Below are positions 32,285 through 42,277 of a stretch of DNA of 64,000 bases, piece by piece. The position numbers and the translations under genes are program-made. The notes beneath the pieces are model-generated. The model was given only the letters and a program-made list of their open reading frames with translations, was not told the origin of the DNA and searched no databases. The first letter of the stretch is position 1. Each line of letters starts with the position of its first letter. Source of the DNA: Bisporella sp. PMI_857 (taxonomy: Eukaryota; Ascomycota; Leotiomycetes; Helotiales; Helotiaceae). The DNA lies in assembly GCA_021307315.1 (NCBI GenBank), contig JAJSPD010000001.1:1962418-2026417 (forward strand). Direction: 5' to 3'.

Positions 32285-33850
32285 ATGCTGGAGACTATCC
32301 TCTTGACGGCCTCGTCGACGAGCACGGCACTGGCGATGCTGGCCGTATTTGCCCTATTCAAAACCTGCCAGATGATATACCGGTCTAAGCTCCACGTCCT
32401 CTCAAAGATCCCAGGCCCCCGGTTTCCGACTGCGAGTTCCCTTTGGATCCGCTGGCAGAGATGGCACGGCCGGCTGTCGTTCGAAGCTGACGGTCTTCTG
32501 TCGAAATACGGACCTATAGTGCGGATCTCGCCGAATATGGTCCTCGTCAACAATGTGCAATCCGTGCAGACCCTCTTCATGAGACAGGACCTCGACACGG
32601 CCCCTAAGGCCATCCGGGCGCTGCGCATCGGCGGCCACGACTGGACAGTCACATACCCACAGAACCCGGTCGCTCGCTCGCGCCGCCGCCCCATCATGGT
32701 GGCGACAACGACCAAGGCGCTTCGGCATTGGCAGCCTACGTTCGAGAAGAACATCATGCAAATGATCGTCAATCTGGGTGCATCCCAGGGTAGGAGTCCA
32801 GAAGACATTGTCTATCATTTACGTATCGTGACGCTTCTGAACTCGCAGGTTGTCATGGCCGGCTCTCAGGCGAATCTGGAGCCGGGAGACTTCCCCCATG
32901 TTGTCGGCGAGTACAACTTCCTTGTTGTGTGGCGCCTCTGCCTTCCTGAATGGCTCTTCGCATGGCTGAAGCTGAGCCCTTTTCGCCGTGCTGCCTTTCG
33001 AGTTCGCTCCAGCGACTACTTGTTCTATCTCGGTAAAGAAATTGTTGAGGAGGCCGAAAAGGGTGCAGGAAATAGCGACGTGTCCGCGGTATACGATCTG
33101 CTTATGGAGAATATGAAGCACGGGCGATTCGGAGAGAGTAAGACTGAAATTAGCGCCGAGATGGCCGGTCAGATCCTCGCCGCCACCGAGACTACGTCAT
33201 CGGCACTAGCCTTCATCTTCTATTATCTCGCCCGGGAACCGAGCCTAGTCGAGGCCATGCATGAGGAGCTCCAGTCAGTCGAGGGGTTCAAGGACCTCGA
33301 GAGTCTAAAGCTGCTCAACGCCTGCATCACAGAGGGCTTGCGCTTCCGCCCGCCGGTGGCTTTAACGGGTAGCCGCGTCGTGCCTGAAGGCGGCCTTGAC
33401 ATCCTAGGCTACTACATCCCCGCAGGCACCGTCGTGACAACGCAGTCGCTCTCGCTCAGTCGGCAGCGGCCGGACCTGTTCCCCAACTTCAACGAGTTCG
33501 ACCCGGCGCGCTGGCTAAACGGCGACTCCGACTTAAATACTGAGCGGCGTCGTTGCCTTGCGCCCTTCGGGATTGGGGCTCGTCGCTGCCCAGGCGGCAA
33601 CATGGCCACCTTCCAGATGCGCATGATCCTGGTGGCGGTCGTCCGCGCGTTCCGCCTATCGGTCGCGCCTGAGACTACTCCGCTGTCCATGGCGCCGTTC
33701 GAGGCTAACGGGTTCCGTTCCCGGCGGGACGCGTGCCGCCTTGTCTTCACGCCGCGAAATCTGCGGCCACAGCCCGGACCGAGGGGGTGTGAGTGTGGGA
33801 CTGAGTGTGATTGTGTCGAGTGTCAGTGTGTTCATTATGAGGAGCATTAA
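32285..33850 (+). CDS. Cytochrome P450 monooxygenase, GC-rich, with Cys-rich C-terminal tail
   Basis: Intron-free 521-aa P450. Seen: N-terminal anchor (ALAMLAVFALFKTCQMIY), KIPGPRFPTASSLW hinge, an I-helix AATETTSSALAF (Glu in the acid/Thr pair), ExxR in ITEGLRFRPP, FDPARWLNG, and the heme loop FGIGARRCPGGNMA. Organisation resembles fungal P450s of secondary metabolism; substrate unknown. The last residues after LRPQPGPR form an unusual tail with six Cys (CECGTECDCVECQC), absent from typical P450s and encoded by a degenerate tgtgagtgt-type repeat. The gene is clearly more GC-rich than its surroundings and lacks introns, unlike the other P450 here. That fits a different origin, but does not prove it. 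Confidence 0.88.
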   Translation: MLETILLTASSTSTALAMLAVFALFKTCQMIYRSKLHVLSKIPGPRFPTASSLWIRWQRWHGRLSFEADGLLSKYGPIVRISPNMVLVNNVQSVQTLFMRQDLDTAPKAIRALRIGGHDWTVTYPQNPVARSRRRPIMVATTTKALRHWQPTFEKNIMQMIVNLGASQGRSPEDIVYHLRIVTLLNSQVVMAGSQANLEPGDFPHVVGEYNFLVVWRLCLPEWLFAWLKLSPFRRAAFRVRSSDYLFYLGKEIVEEAEKGAGNSDVSAVYDLLMENMKHGRFGESKTEISAEMAGQILAATETTSSALAFIFYYLAREPSLVEAMHEELQSVEGFKDLESLKLLNACITEGLRFRPPVALTGSRVVPEGGLDILGYYIPAGTVVTTQSLSLSRQRPDLFPNFNEFDPARWLNGDSDLNTERRRCLAPFGIGARRCPGGNMATFQMRMILVAVVRAFRLSVAPETTPLSMAPFEANGFRSRRDACRLVFTPRNLRPQPGPRGCECGTECDCVECQCVHYEEH

Positions 33851-34091
33851 ACAAACTTGAAAAAAATGAAAAATCGCCTGTAGACGGAGCAAAACGGACA
33901 GGCATTTAGCAGGGGTTATCATTTTCGTGGTCTTGGCAAAGAGTTTCATCATCCCCTTCCGAAGGTACAGGTCCTAAGTATTGTTACAACGCTAGCAGGG
34001 AGGCGTTTCGTTTATCCTAATACCGTAGCACGCCCAAAACATCAAATTTACTTACATTTTTCAATGTTCTCATCCCAATTCAGTATTCACA
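33851..34091. other. Spacer, no feature seen
   Basis: AT-rich 3' flank of the P450. Confidence 0.5.
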
Positions 34092-34728
34092 GTGGCAGCT
34101 ATATTAAACCCTCCTCTACCCTTGCCAGAGCCCTCCTTAGGGCCTGTCCCTCATCCTCCTATTCGCCAGCTAAAGGCACCCGACTTGACTCGAGACCAAC
34201 ACGCGGTTACCAGCTATTACACTCGATCGGGTAGTCTCACTCTCAAATTAATAAACAAATTGGCTATCCCCTCGACGGGCTGTTGAAGCTCTGCGATCGC
34301 GTGATTGACTTGATCCCAACAAAGTGCAAGAAGCTGAGGATAAGCTATTGACTCTGAAGCAAAATACCAACTCACTTCATGCTTACGTGGCCAAGTTTGA
34401 GCGTACTCTCTACGAAGCACATGGCCAGGAGTGGCAAGATGTCAACAAGATCAATTACTTTAGAAATGGCCTGAACAGTACTCTACGAAATCGACTCGCG
34501 CAACAGCTAAATCTTCCTCGTAAGTACCCCAAATTCGTACAAACTGTTCAGCAGCTAGCCAGCCGATCCTCTGCTCCTTTCTCTTCGTCGACGTCGAATG
34601 GCCATAGCCAGCCTTATTCGAAGCCTGACAATCACAACAATCACGACCGCATGGACCTCAACGTCATCGACATCAATACAATCGACGTACAGCTCCCTTC
34701 CGAATCTGTTGAACAGGCTAGGTCTTAG
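34092..34728 (+). pseudogene. Ty3/gypsy gag relic
   Basis: Two frames. 34092..34286 (QLKAPDLTRDQ..) and 34324..34728, the latter a retrotransposon gag capsid piece (NTNSLHAYVAKFERTLYEA, NKINYFRNGLNSTLRNRLA, PRKYPKFVQTVQQLASR). A shift and a stop separate them; no pol follows. It ends near a 10-bp tandem array. Confidence 0.75.
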
Positions 34729-34746
34729 GATCATACCTAGTCTATT

Positions 34747-34796
34747 GTAGGCACCGGTAGGCACCTGTAGGCAACGGTAGGCAACGGTAGGCAACA
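34747..34796. repeat. 10-bp tandem repeat, five units
   Basis: Units gtaggcaccg, gtaggcacct, gtaggcaacg, gtaggcaacg, gtaggcaaca in direct array, just after the gag relic and before ctctataagtagaggg, a TATA-like LTR-type sequence. Confidence 0.9.
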
Positions 34797-34914
34797 GTGT
34801 GATGACATGTGAGTATCGTACCTCTATAAGTAGAGGGATTATCTCCTGTAGTTTAGGTTCTACAACCTTCAGCAATTGATACTTATTTGCCCTATACTCT
34901 CTGAAGGCCACGTG

Positions 34915-35340
34915 ACTTTCTTCCTCTATTTGAACAGTAGCGCCAATGTCGAGTCCATGGACCATTGCGTAGAGTTCAGAAGCTAGTACGCTTCTTATTA
35001 CTCTTTTGCACTTGACTGAAGACCAGTGGATAACATTAGCCTTATGCGCCGCGTCTGCCAATACTACAACGTTGCCTATTTGTAATGAAAGGTTTTTGTT
35101 GTTGGCGAACGACTCATCTGTAAATACGATTAGGCGGAGTAATTTAGGGTCAAGTAGTACATATGTAAAGCTTCTAATTGAATTGTCGATCTGCCATTTA
35201 ATACGCTTGTTAAGAGCTGTAATGTCATCCTTTTGGGGATTAGTCACCTGGGCAGCAAAGGATAAATCGAAAGAAGCTTCTGGTTGACACATGGAAGCTA
35301 TATAGGATCCTTTAGCTCGCTGGGCGACGTATTGTTTCCT
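34915..35340 (-). pseudogene. Ty1/copia RT-RNase H relic
   Basis: Minus-strand frame starting at 35292: MCQPEASFDLSFAAQ, LIVFTDESFANNKNL, VLADAAHKANVIHWSS, SVLASELYAMVHGLDIGAT. This is the RNase H of a copia element. Close to 7700..8280 but without the solo LTR found there, so it serves as the empty site. Coding similarity ends at about 34920. Confidence 0.8.
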
Positions 35341-35698
35341 TAGTTAGCAATGCCTTGCGGATTACGCCTCTAGAGCTAGTATTAGACGTAAGCTTCTGGT
35401 CGACTAGATTTGGGTTGCATTGATTTTCCTGAGTGATTGTAACAGTTAGGGTCGGTTACAAGCTGTAAGCAAACCATCAAGGCAACGGAAGCCAGATGGT
35501 TGCCAGCCGAAGACTTGCGGCCACAGGTTTGCAGCCACTACGAAGGCATATAACCTAGACTGTCGTGGACTCCGACTGCCAGAATACTGTCCAGGAATAC
35601 TGAAGTCTAAAACTCGGTAACTCTGTAAGTAAGAAATACAGAACAGTTGGGGAACAAAGGATATAAGGCAAAGTTCTAACCTTCTGGAGGAAGGCAAG
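35341..35698. other. No feature seen
   Basis: Spacer between a copia relic and a solo LTR; no recognisable gene. Confidence 0.5.
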
Positions 35699-35902
35699 TG
35701 TCAGGTGCCAGTATGTCACGTGCTAAAGGGGCAAGGAGCGGCTCGGTAAGAGCCATGATGCTGGGCATGTATGGGCACGTGAGGAGCCGCCAGGGGTACG
35801 GAGGGTATAAGTAGGGGACTCGGGGACGTAGTAGAGAGGGTAGAGATTAGTCTTGTATCAGAATTGCAGTTGACTTGTGCCACACTACTCCAGCACCTTA
35901 CA
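35699..35902 (+). repeat. Solo LTR-E, copy 2 (target duplication GCAAG)
   Basis: 204 bp, tgtcaggtgccag..agcaccttaca, flanked by gcaag at 35694..35698 and 35903..35907. Contains TATA-like ggtataagtag. Confidence 0.9.
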
Positions 35903-36583
35903 GCAAGCTTGAGTTTTCTACATGAATTAGAAGGCCTACTCTTGATATCGATACATCACTATTACAGCTGCATCGCCAGTCACATGTTCTTACCTGTATT
36001 ACAATCCCTCCTGTTGCCGTCTTTTTTGTTACACCGTCGTTAGCTTCTTGCGGATGAACGTACCTATTTCTAGAAGGCTAATAAGTTCGTTCAATAAATG
36101 CTCCAATGGGCTATTTAAAAAAGCGCCATCCGGATATATGATGCATTAGCAGGTGTTTAAAATTCTTGGTCCTAGTATGCCTGGGATTTGGCCAGGTCAA
36201 GGGTTAGGTTATAATCGCACGAATAAAAACCGAACTTGGCGATTTCTGGTTCAAGTTAGATGAGCATATATTTAAATTAGCATTAAAACATTACCGCCCA
36301 GGACAACGCAAAGCATGGATTTGAGTGATGTCAGTACTTTTTCAGATTATATTTACTATTTTAGTAGTATTCTACAACTATTCCCCTACAACTCCAGCGG
36401 AAGTGAATCCCTGTGAAAGATCATTCTGCCACTGAATTAAGGCAGAAGATGATATAGGGCTTCATTTGCAGTTAACGAGGTCACCTTGAGATGTCCTTGA
36501 AAAGGTCTGCCGTCTCGCTTTTTAATTCATTAACTTCTTTGTAACAATCATGGTGTCACATGAGCAACTTTACTCTGCATACG
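35903..36583. other. AT-rich stretch, no feature seen
   Basis: No ORF, RNA gene or recognised repeat. Confidence 0.5.
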
Positions 36584-36755
36584 TGTCAGAAATAGGGAGT
36601 ATTTGGTTAGAGGATCTGCGAGGGTATCACGGCGATAGAATACAAGCTTGTGGGAGCGTTACCGATCATGATATTATCCACAGTTCTAAGTCGTAAATAT
36701 GTGTAAGACAGATATTCTAGCTCTTTGGCTCCCATACGTAAGCCATTTCCTGACA
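36584..36755. repeat. Solo LTR-C, copy 3 (target duplication ATACG)
   Basis: 172 bp, tgtcagaaataggg..tttcctgaca, flanked by atacg at 36579..36583 and 36756..36760. Confidence 0.92.
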
Positions 36756-36925
36756 ATACGCTACCAGCTACTGTAATTTGATGGTGCGGCCAAGAATGGA
36801 AGATATGCCAACTTGGTTTTATATATGCTATCGGCTTGAGTTATATGCATTAAGATCCTAATGAAGAACGTAATCGAGGAATGCTTTTGTTGTATTTCAA
36901 ATAAAACTGGTGATGCATTCAACAT

Positions 36926-37090
36926 TGTAGGGTACTGGAGTAGTGTGGCACGAATCAGCTCCTATTGATACGAAGACTAATCTCTACCCTTTTTACTACA
37001 CTCCGAACCTCCTACTTATGCCCTCCGTTCCACTGGAGCCTCTACCGAACCCTTATTATCCCTTGACACGTGACACTCATGTGCCTGACA
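36926..37090 (-). repeat. Solo LTR-E, copy 3, inverted and shortened
   Basis: Reverse complement of LTR-E (tactggagtagtgtggcac, actaatctctaccct, gtgcctgaca). About 165 bp; no matching flanks. Confidence 0.75.
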
Positions 37091-37746
37091 GATTTGTCGT
37101 TATCATGTTGTTAAAAAAAATTAAGCCTTTTAATCGTTGCTTAATCGAAGTAATATACACACGTCCTCTTTTTTATTTCGCGATCAGTTGGTCAGTAAAA
37201 TGTCACGGTTTACCACATGATCGTTCGGATATGCTTTCCCATTCAGGGCTAGTGGCACGCGTTCCCCATGCTTGACCTAGTTTAGAATCCTCGTAAAAGA
37301 ACCTCCCTATTAGCTTATAGCGCCAGGGTTTGGATTCGTGACATAAACAGTGGCCAAATCGTTTAGTTATCGGCTCGCTTAAATTTAAGGTAGCATATGC
37401 CAAGGCTTTCGTAGTTTACATTTCAGTCCCACCCGTATATATATGTACCGACTGAGCCACTTACCTCACAAACTCTTCGGTAGAGTGTAATGCGAGAAGG
37501 TGAGGATACGAGGATGAACCCAGGATATACTGAAAAGAATCATTATCAAACCCAAATTTGTCTTGAGCTTGAAAAAATGCCAGTCACCGTACAACGATGG
37601 CATTCCGGGAGGAATTTAGCGATCTACATAAATGGAGACCATACCCTTCGTGCGTATCGCTTTCTCCATAGATTTATCCTCCATATTGATCATCACGACC
37701 AATTTTACAGTTTGATACATACACAAGTCAACTTACTTAACTCAAA
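37091..37746. other. Upstream region of the GH35 pseudogene, nothing else seen
   Basis: AT-rich; no repeat or ORF recognised. Should contain the old GH35 promoter. Confidence 0.45.
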
Positions 37747-40035
37747 ATGATTATCAATGAAGCTCTCCGAATTATTACTTGGCATCTCCTGGGGTTTTCT
37801 TGTTGGCGTGGAGCTGTTGCACAAACAGACCCAACATGGCCGATTCAAGACAACGGCTTACAAAGCAAGATAAGATGGGATCATTACAGTCTTATCATCG
37901 ATGGTCACAGGCCTTTCATCTTCAGCGGCGAGATGCACCCTTTTCAAGTACCCGTTCCAGAGCTCTGGGCTGATATTCTGGAGAAGATGAAGGCGGCCGG
38001 GATGCGCGCTATTTCTGTGTACTTCCACTGGGGTTTTCACTCACAGTATCCAGATGTGGCAGACTTTGAGTCAGGTGCACACAATCTTGATCGATTCTTC
38101 GAAATGGCGCGAGACATTGGTATCTTCGTAATTGTACGTCCTGGGCCATATATCAATGCAGAGACCTCTGCCGGCGGACTTGCTCTGTGGGCCACGAATG
38201 GCCAATACGGTCTTCTTCGAGGGGGCAATGGGTCGACATGAACAAACGCCTATCGACCATATTGGGATGCAGTTACTGGGCTCACATCAAAGTATCAGTG
38301 GACCAGGCCCGAGGGAGGCACTGCATTGATGCTTCAAATTGAAAATGAGTTTCCTAGTCAATGGAAAAATGTTAGCACTAAGATACCGAATCTAGGACCA
38401 ATTGCTTATATGAAGTCGCTGGAAGCAAGAGCTCTCGAGAATGGTGTCACGATTCCAACAATGCATAATATGCCCAATACAAATGGGAAGTCATGGTCAA
38501 AAGATTATGACACCGTTGAAGCTGGTGGTAATGTTGATCTATATGGTCTAGATAGTTATATAAGTTACGCGCTAGCCTGGTGCGATAAGAGTGCTAATTG
38601 GTTTTTAGCCGTCTTGTTGGTCCTGCATTCCAAGTGATTGTAGTACGTCGAATCCATCATTCACGCTACTTAATTACTACGATCATTTTCAAGCTGTTTC
38701 GCCAAATCAGCCGCCGATGTCTCCAGAGTTCCAAGGAGGTGCCCTCAACCCGTGGTATGGACCTGCAGGGGGTTGTCAAAACAAAACCGATGCAAAATTT
38801 GTCAACTTCTACTATCGCGACAACATCGCGCAGAGAATGACAATCCTCAATCTGTACATGATGCATGGTGGGACGAACTGGGGATGGTTAGCAGCTCCAT
38901 TTCTTGGTAGCAGCTATGACTATTCGGCGGCAATCTCACAAGATCGTAACATTGGTAGTAAATGTTACGAAATAAAAAATTTTGGGCTTTTCACCCGAGT
39001 TGCCAATGAGATGTGATTTAGCGTACGTGTAGGGAATAACTCTTCGTATACCAACAACGCCGCTCTTTTTACCACAGCACTACTGAATCCTGAGACCAAG
39101 GCAAGATTCTATATTCTGCGGCATAACGACCCTACTTCGAATATATTTGAGGAATTCAAGCTGCATGTTGAAACTTCTGTCGGGAACTTCACTGTCCCCC
39201 GATATGACAGCACTGGGGTCATTGATGGCTACGAATCAAAAATCCTGGTCGCAGACTTCCATGCAGGACCCAAGACTACTATGATTTATTCAACCGCCGA
39301 GATCCTTAGTTATGTATTGGTTGACGACTGGACTGTTTTAACCCTATGGGTGCCTACAGGACTTTCAGGCGAATTCTTTTTGAAAGAGGCAAAACAAGGA
39401 TTAGTGGGTACATGTGACGGTTGCTCAAACATCAATTTCCGTCGTCAAAACGAAGGCATCATCGTCAAATTTGTTCAAGACACTGGACGGACGGTTCTTA
39501 CTTTCGATAATAAGGTCCGTGTTATTATCATGGATCGAGAGGTGTCCTATAAAACATTCGTACCTGGTATAGATTCTGACCCTTTAGTGCCTACTAATAG
39601 GACAGGTAAGCATCTAAACGTGAGTCTAACACGTGCATTGCTGATCAATTGCTTGAAGCGATGATCATTGGTCCACGACTAGTAAGGTCGGCACGACTGG
39701 ATAATAATTCCGGGACAATCTCACTAACCGGGGACTCTGAAGGCGGCCGTATGAGTCTCGAGGTTTTCACGAGTGCACAAATCAACAAGATCGTGTGGAA
39801 TTCCAAAGCTTTGCTAACAAAGATTACACCTTGGGGCAGCATTCAAGCTATTATTCCGGAGGTGAGTGGGTTTAAGGCTCCAACGTTAAACTCTTGGAAG
39901 GTGCGTGATAGCCTGCCGGAGATCGATTCTAAGTACTTTGATACTGGTCTTGCGTGGGTCGATGCCAATCATACTTCGACAAAAACTGGTAAAAGCGGAA
40001 CGATACCATACCTGTTTGCCGACGACTATGGTTTC
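37747..40035 (+). pseudogene. GH35 beta-galactosidase pseudogene, 5' fragment
   Basis: Secreted GH35-type beta-galactosidase (hydrolyses terminal beta-galactose). It begins MIINEALRIITWHLLGFSC (hydrophobic leader) and shows YSLIIDGHRPFIFSGEMHPFQ, IFVIVRPGPYINAET, the acid/base Glu in LQIENEF and the nucleophile Glu in MSPEFQGGALNPW, then MMHGGTNWGW. Lesions: TGA at 38239..38241; a frame change near 38600 (intron or shift; SCWSCIPSDC resumes in another frame); TGA at 39014..39016; another frame change near 39605..39655 (GTAAGC..GAAG, possibly an intron). It stops abruptly at LFADDYGF where LTR-B begins (40036). The rest of the gene is on the opposite strand at 49974..55060. Confidence 0.88.
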
Positions 40036-40227
40036 TGTCACGATCACGATCCCATGAGCCTGATGGGGCGTAGTATAGGTGCTTCAATACGAGAATACTA
40101 AACTAAGGAGGAAAGGTGTAGCTGTTGCTGTGGCATCCCTAACATAAAGACCATGGCCACGTGACCGCCATAGGCGAGCTGGTAAGCGAACCAATGGGCG
40201 TCTGGTGCGATATTGAGGACCGTGACA
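40036..40227 (+). repeat. LTR-B, copy 2, at the GH35 breakpoint
   Basis: 192 bp, tgtcacgatcacgatccc..gaccgtgaca. The left flank (gtttc) is GH35 coding sequence; the right flank (taata) is LINE ORF2. No shared 5-bp duplication, so this copy probably joins two formerly separate loci by recombination. Confidence 0.85.
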
Positions 40228-41952
40228 TAATAGCGTTAACAGGAGCGTTGTAACTGTTTATAATGTTGAGAATTGGTGGTGTAGCCCACCCGTAAGGCAT
40301 GGGGCCATACCTTATGTAATAGCTTAGTCATCAGTGAAAGGGTAAAACCCCTTTCACTGAGCGACCTCCAAATAGTTCTACAATCAAGTCAATTCATCCT
40401 CCCTGAACTACTGCACTTGGGCAGACCTTGCGTACAGCACAAGCTTCCACTAATACCTATTTAACATATAATAAGAAAAGTTTGGTTGTAAGGTGTAAGC
40501 AGTGTAAGAAACAGAAGGTCGGGGATTCCGGGGTCGTTGGGTTGCAGTGGTCGAAGCTGTACAGCTTTCAACCCTACGCCTTTACGCAGGTAAGTGAGAA
40601 CTCGAGGAACAGTAGACCAGTTGTCTATCGGAGAGAAGGATTCGTAAGAAGCGTGGCGTTTTGTAATTCGCCGAGCTAAGTCTTGCGTGTAAATGTACGG
40701 CTCTTGTATTAAAAGAATATCGATTTGGTTTAAGAATGCTAAATTCAATGCAATTTCGTGATTTGTAGAGCACCTGTTCACGTTGACTTGCATTATTGTG
40801 AGCGGAGGCCGAGAGCGGCGGCGTCTACTTGGCATTAGAAGCTTCTGCGACTAATTGGCTGCTTGGGCTCGCAGTTTCCGGCTCTGCAGCGTCAAGGTCC
40901 ATAGCGGTAGTTTCAAAGCTTCTTTTCCTTGTAGCATAAGGAGCCGTAGTTGTGTGCTTGCGGCGGGTTCGTACAGAAGTAGTAACCTGGGTAGGAACGG
41001 GGGAGCTGGTAGCCTGGAAAGTGCGTAGTGCCTGGAGGGCGCTGGGGGCTGGTAGTGTTGAAGTAGTTGCGCTAGAAGTAGCGGAGCTTTCCTGGCGTGC
41101 CGTGGCTTCGGTGTGAATAGGAGGCTGGCTACAAAGGATTTGCACCGACGGCTCTGTAGCAGGGGTATAAGTGGAGTTCGGGGGATGAGAGGCAGGCGTG
41201 CTGGTTTTGCAGTGGGCGGCTTTTAGTTGTAGCCTGGCTGCTGAGCCGGCTTGTCGGAGCCGGGCTACTTCTGCTTTTGGGGGGAGAGGAGAGCCCGGCT
41301 TAGGTCGAAGAGGGCACTCGGGAGCATCCGCTGGATGAGGGCCATGGCAGTGTATACACCGAGGGGGGCACTGGTGTGCGTGTGGCGAGCAAGCTTCGTG
41401 TGAATCCTCTACGTGCTCGATCGAGCCACAAAGGCGGCAGCGAAGAGGGCGTGCGTAGGAACGCTTGTTGTGCCAAAGAAAGCACCGGCTGCATTGTACG
41501 ACACTGACTTTCTTAGGAAGAAGCCTGGCGGTTGCTCTGCAGCCGAACAATATTAAAGATTTAGGGAAAGAAATAGACGAGTTTATTCTAACTATCCAAG
41601 AGGTCGGGTAATCGTAGTCAGCCGATTGGCTTTCTTTAGTTTGTCCGACGTATGCTGGGGAGAACTCGATTGAAGATGTAAGTGCTTGTGACAGAGCCTC
41701 GGCTGTGACAGGTATGTTCGCTACAGAAGTTCCGTTTAGGCCGGTGTACGCTCTAGGGACCGAAGTGAGCTTGTAGCTATTGAGGTTTGGTGCTTCTTCG
41801 ACGGAGCAGTTTCCGTCTGCGAGAAATAAAGTTTGGATTTCTTGAATCCACGTGACTAGAGTAGTTCGTGTGGCAAGAGAAGTTGGGCAAAGAGCAAGTC
41901 CGGAGTTAACGGTCTGTACTTCGCGGATTTCTTTTTGGAAGCCAGCATTCAC
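40228..41952 (-). pseudogene. Second Tad1-like LINE: ORF1 plus start of ORF2, truncated at both ends
   Basis: The minus-strand ORF1 frame 41952..40825 carries C-terminal knuckles (CSRCFLWHNKRSYARPLRC.., CSPHAHQCPPRCIHCH..) and a long Ser/Thr/Pro/Ala tail. ORF2 starts at ATG 40835, overlapping the ORF1 stop by 11 nt, and opens with an endonuclease (TIMQVNVNRCSTNHEIAL, IDILLIQEPYIYT). A solo LTR (40264..40466) interrupts it; removing it continues the endonuclease as FLII-NSYNAP up to LTR-B at 40227. ORF1's start is missing at 41952. A different LINE lineage from the one at 18-23.5 kb. Confidence 0.82.
40264..40466 (-). repeat. Solo LTR of the young copia family (target duplication TATAA)
   Basis: 203 bp, reverse complement of the copia LTRs at 56717 and 62198 with few differences. 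Flanked by tataa at 40259..40263 and 40467..40471. Inserted in LINE ORF2. Confidence 0.92.
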
Positions 41953-42277
41953 TAACGTGTCGTATTGCTGATTTTGTCACCGGTCCTCGAGATCACGTGC
42001 ACGACACACTGACTATTTCTAGCATGCACTGACAGATGTCGCGTGACAACCGCGAACGCTCATTGGTTCGCCTAGCTAGGAGTCTGGAACTGGTCATGGT
42101 TATATAAGGGCAGTTCCAGCAGTAGTTGCACCTTTTCTCTTTAGTTTAGAATCTTCGTATTTGATACCTTACAAACAGCTATCACAAGCGCCTGTATTGG
42201 GATGGTGTCACTAGTGCGTGCAATCATTTCTCCGCAGCCACTGTCAAATATTCTGCTCTCGATTGTGATATGACTGC
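41953..42277. other. Spacer with LTR-like sequence
   Basis: tgtcgcgtgacaaccgcgaac.. to ..gataccttaca (about 42037..42173) has LTR-like ends and a TATA-like gttatataagg, but no matching flanks or second copy were found in the window. Confidence 0.4.

Noticed and set aside
24776..33850. P450-GH78-P450 as a biosynthetic gene cluster
   Set aside because: No backbone enzyme or pathway regulator; one P450 is broken and the spacers hold solo LTRs.
34747..34796. CRISPR-like array
   Set aside because: Ten-base units are directly tandem with no spacers, in a eukaryotic retroelement context.
38037..38228. Opposite-strand open frames inside GH35 and similar shadow frames across the LINE and copia genes
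   Set aside because: They are antisense to clearly coding sequence and show no family features.
40036..40227. LTR-B as a MITE
   Set aside because: Inverted repeats are only about 7 bp and two copies have 5-bp duplications, which fits LTRs better than DNA-transposon MITEs.
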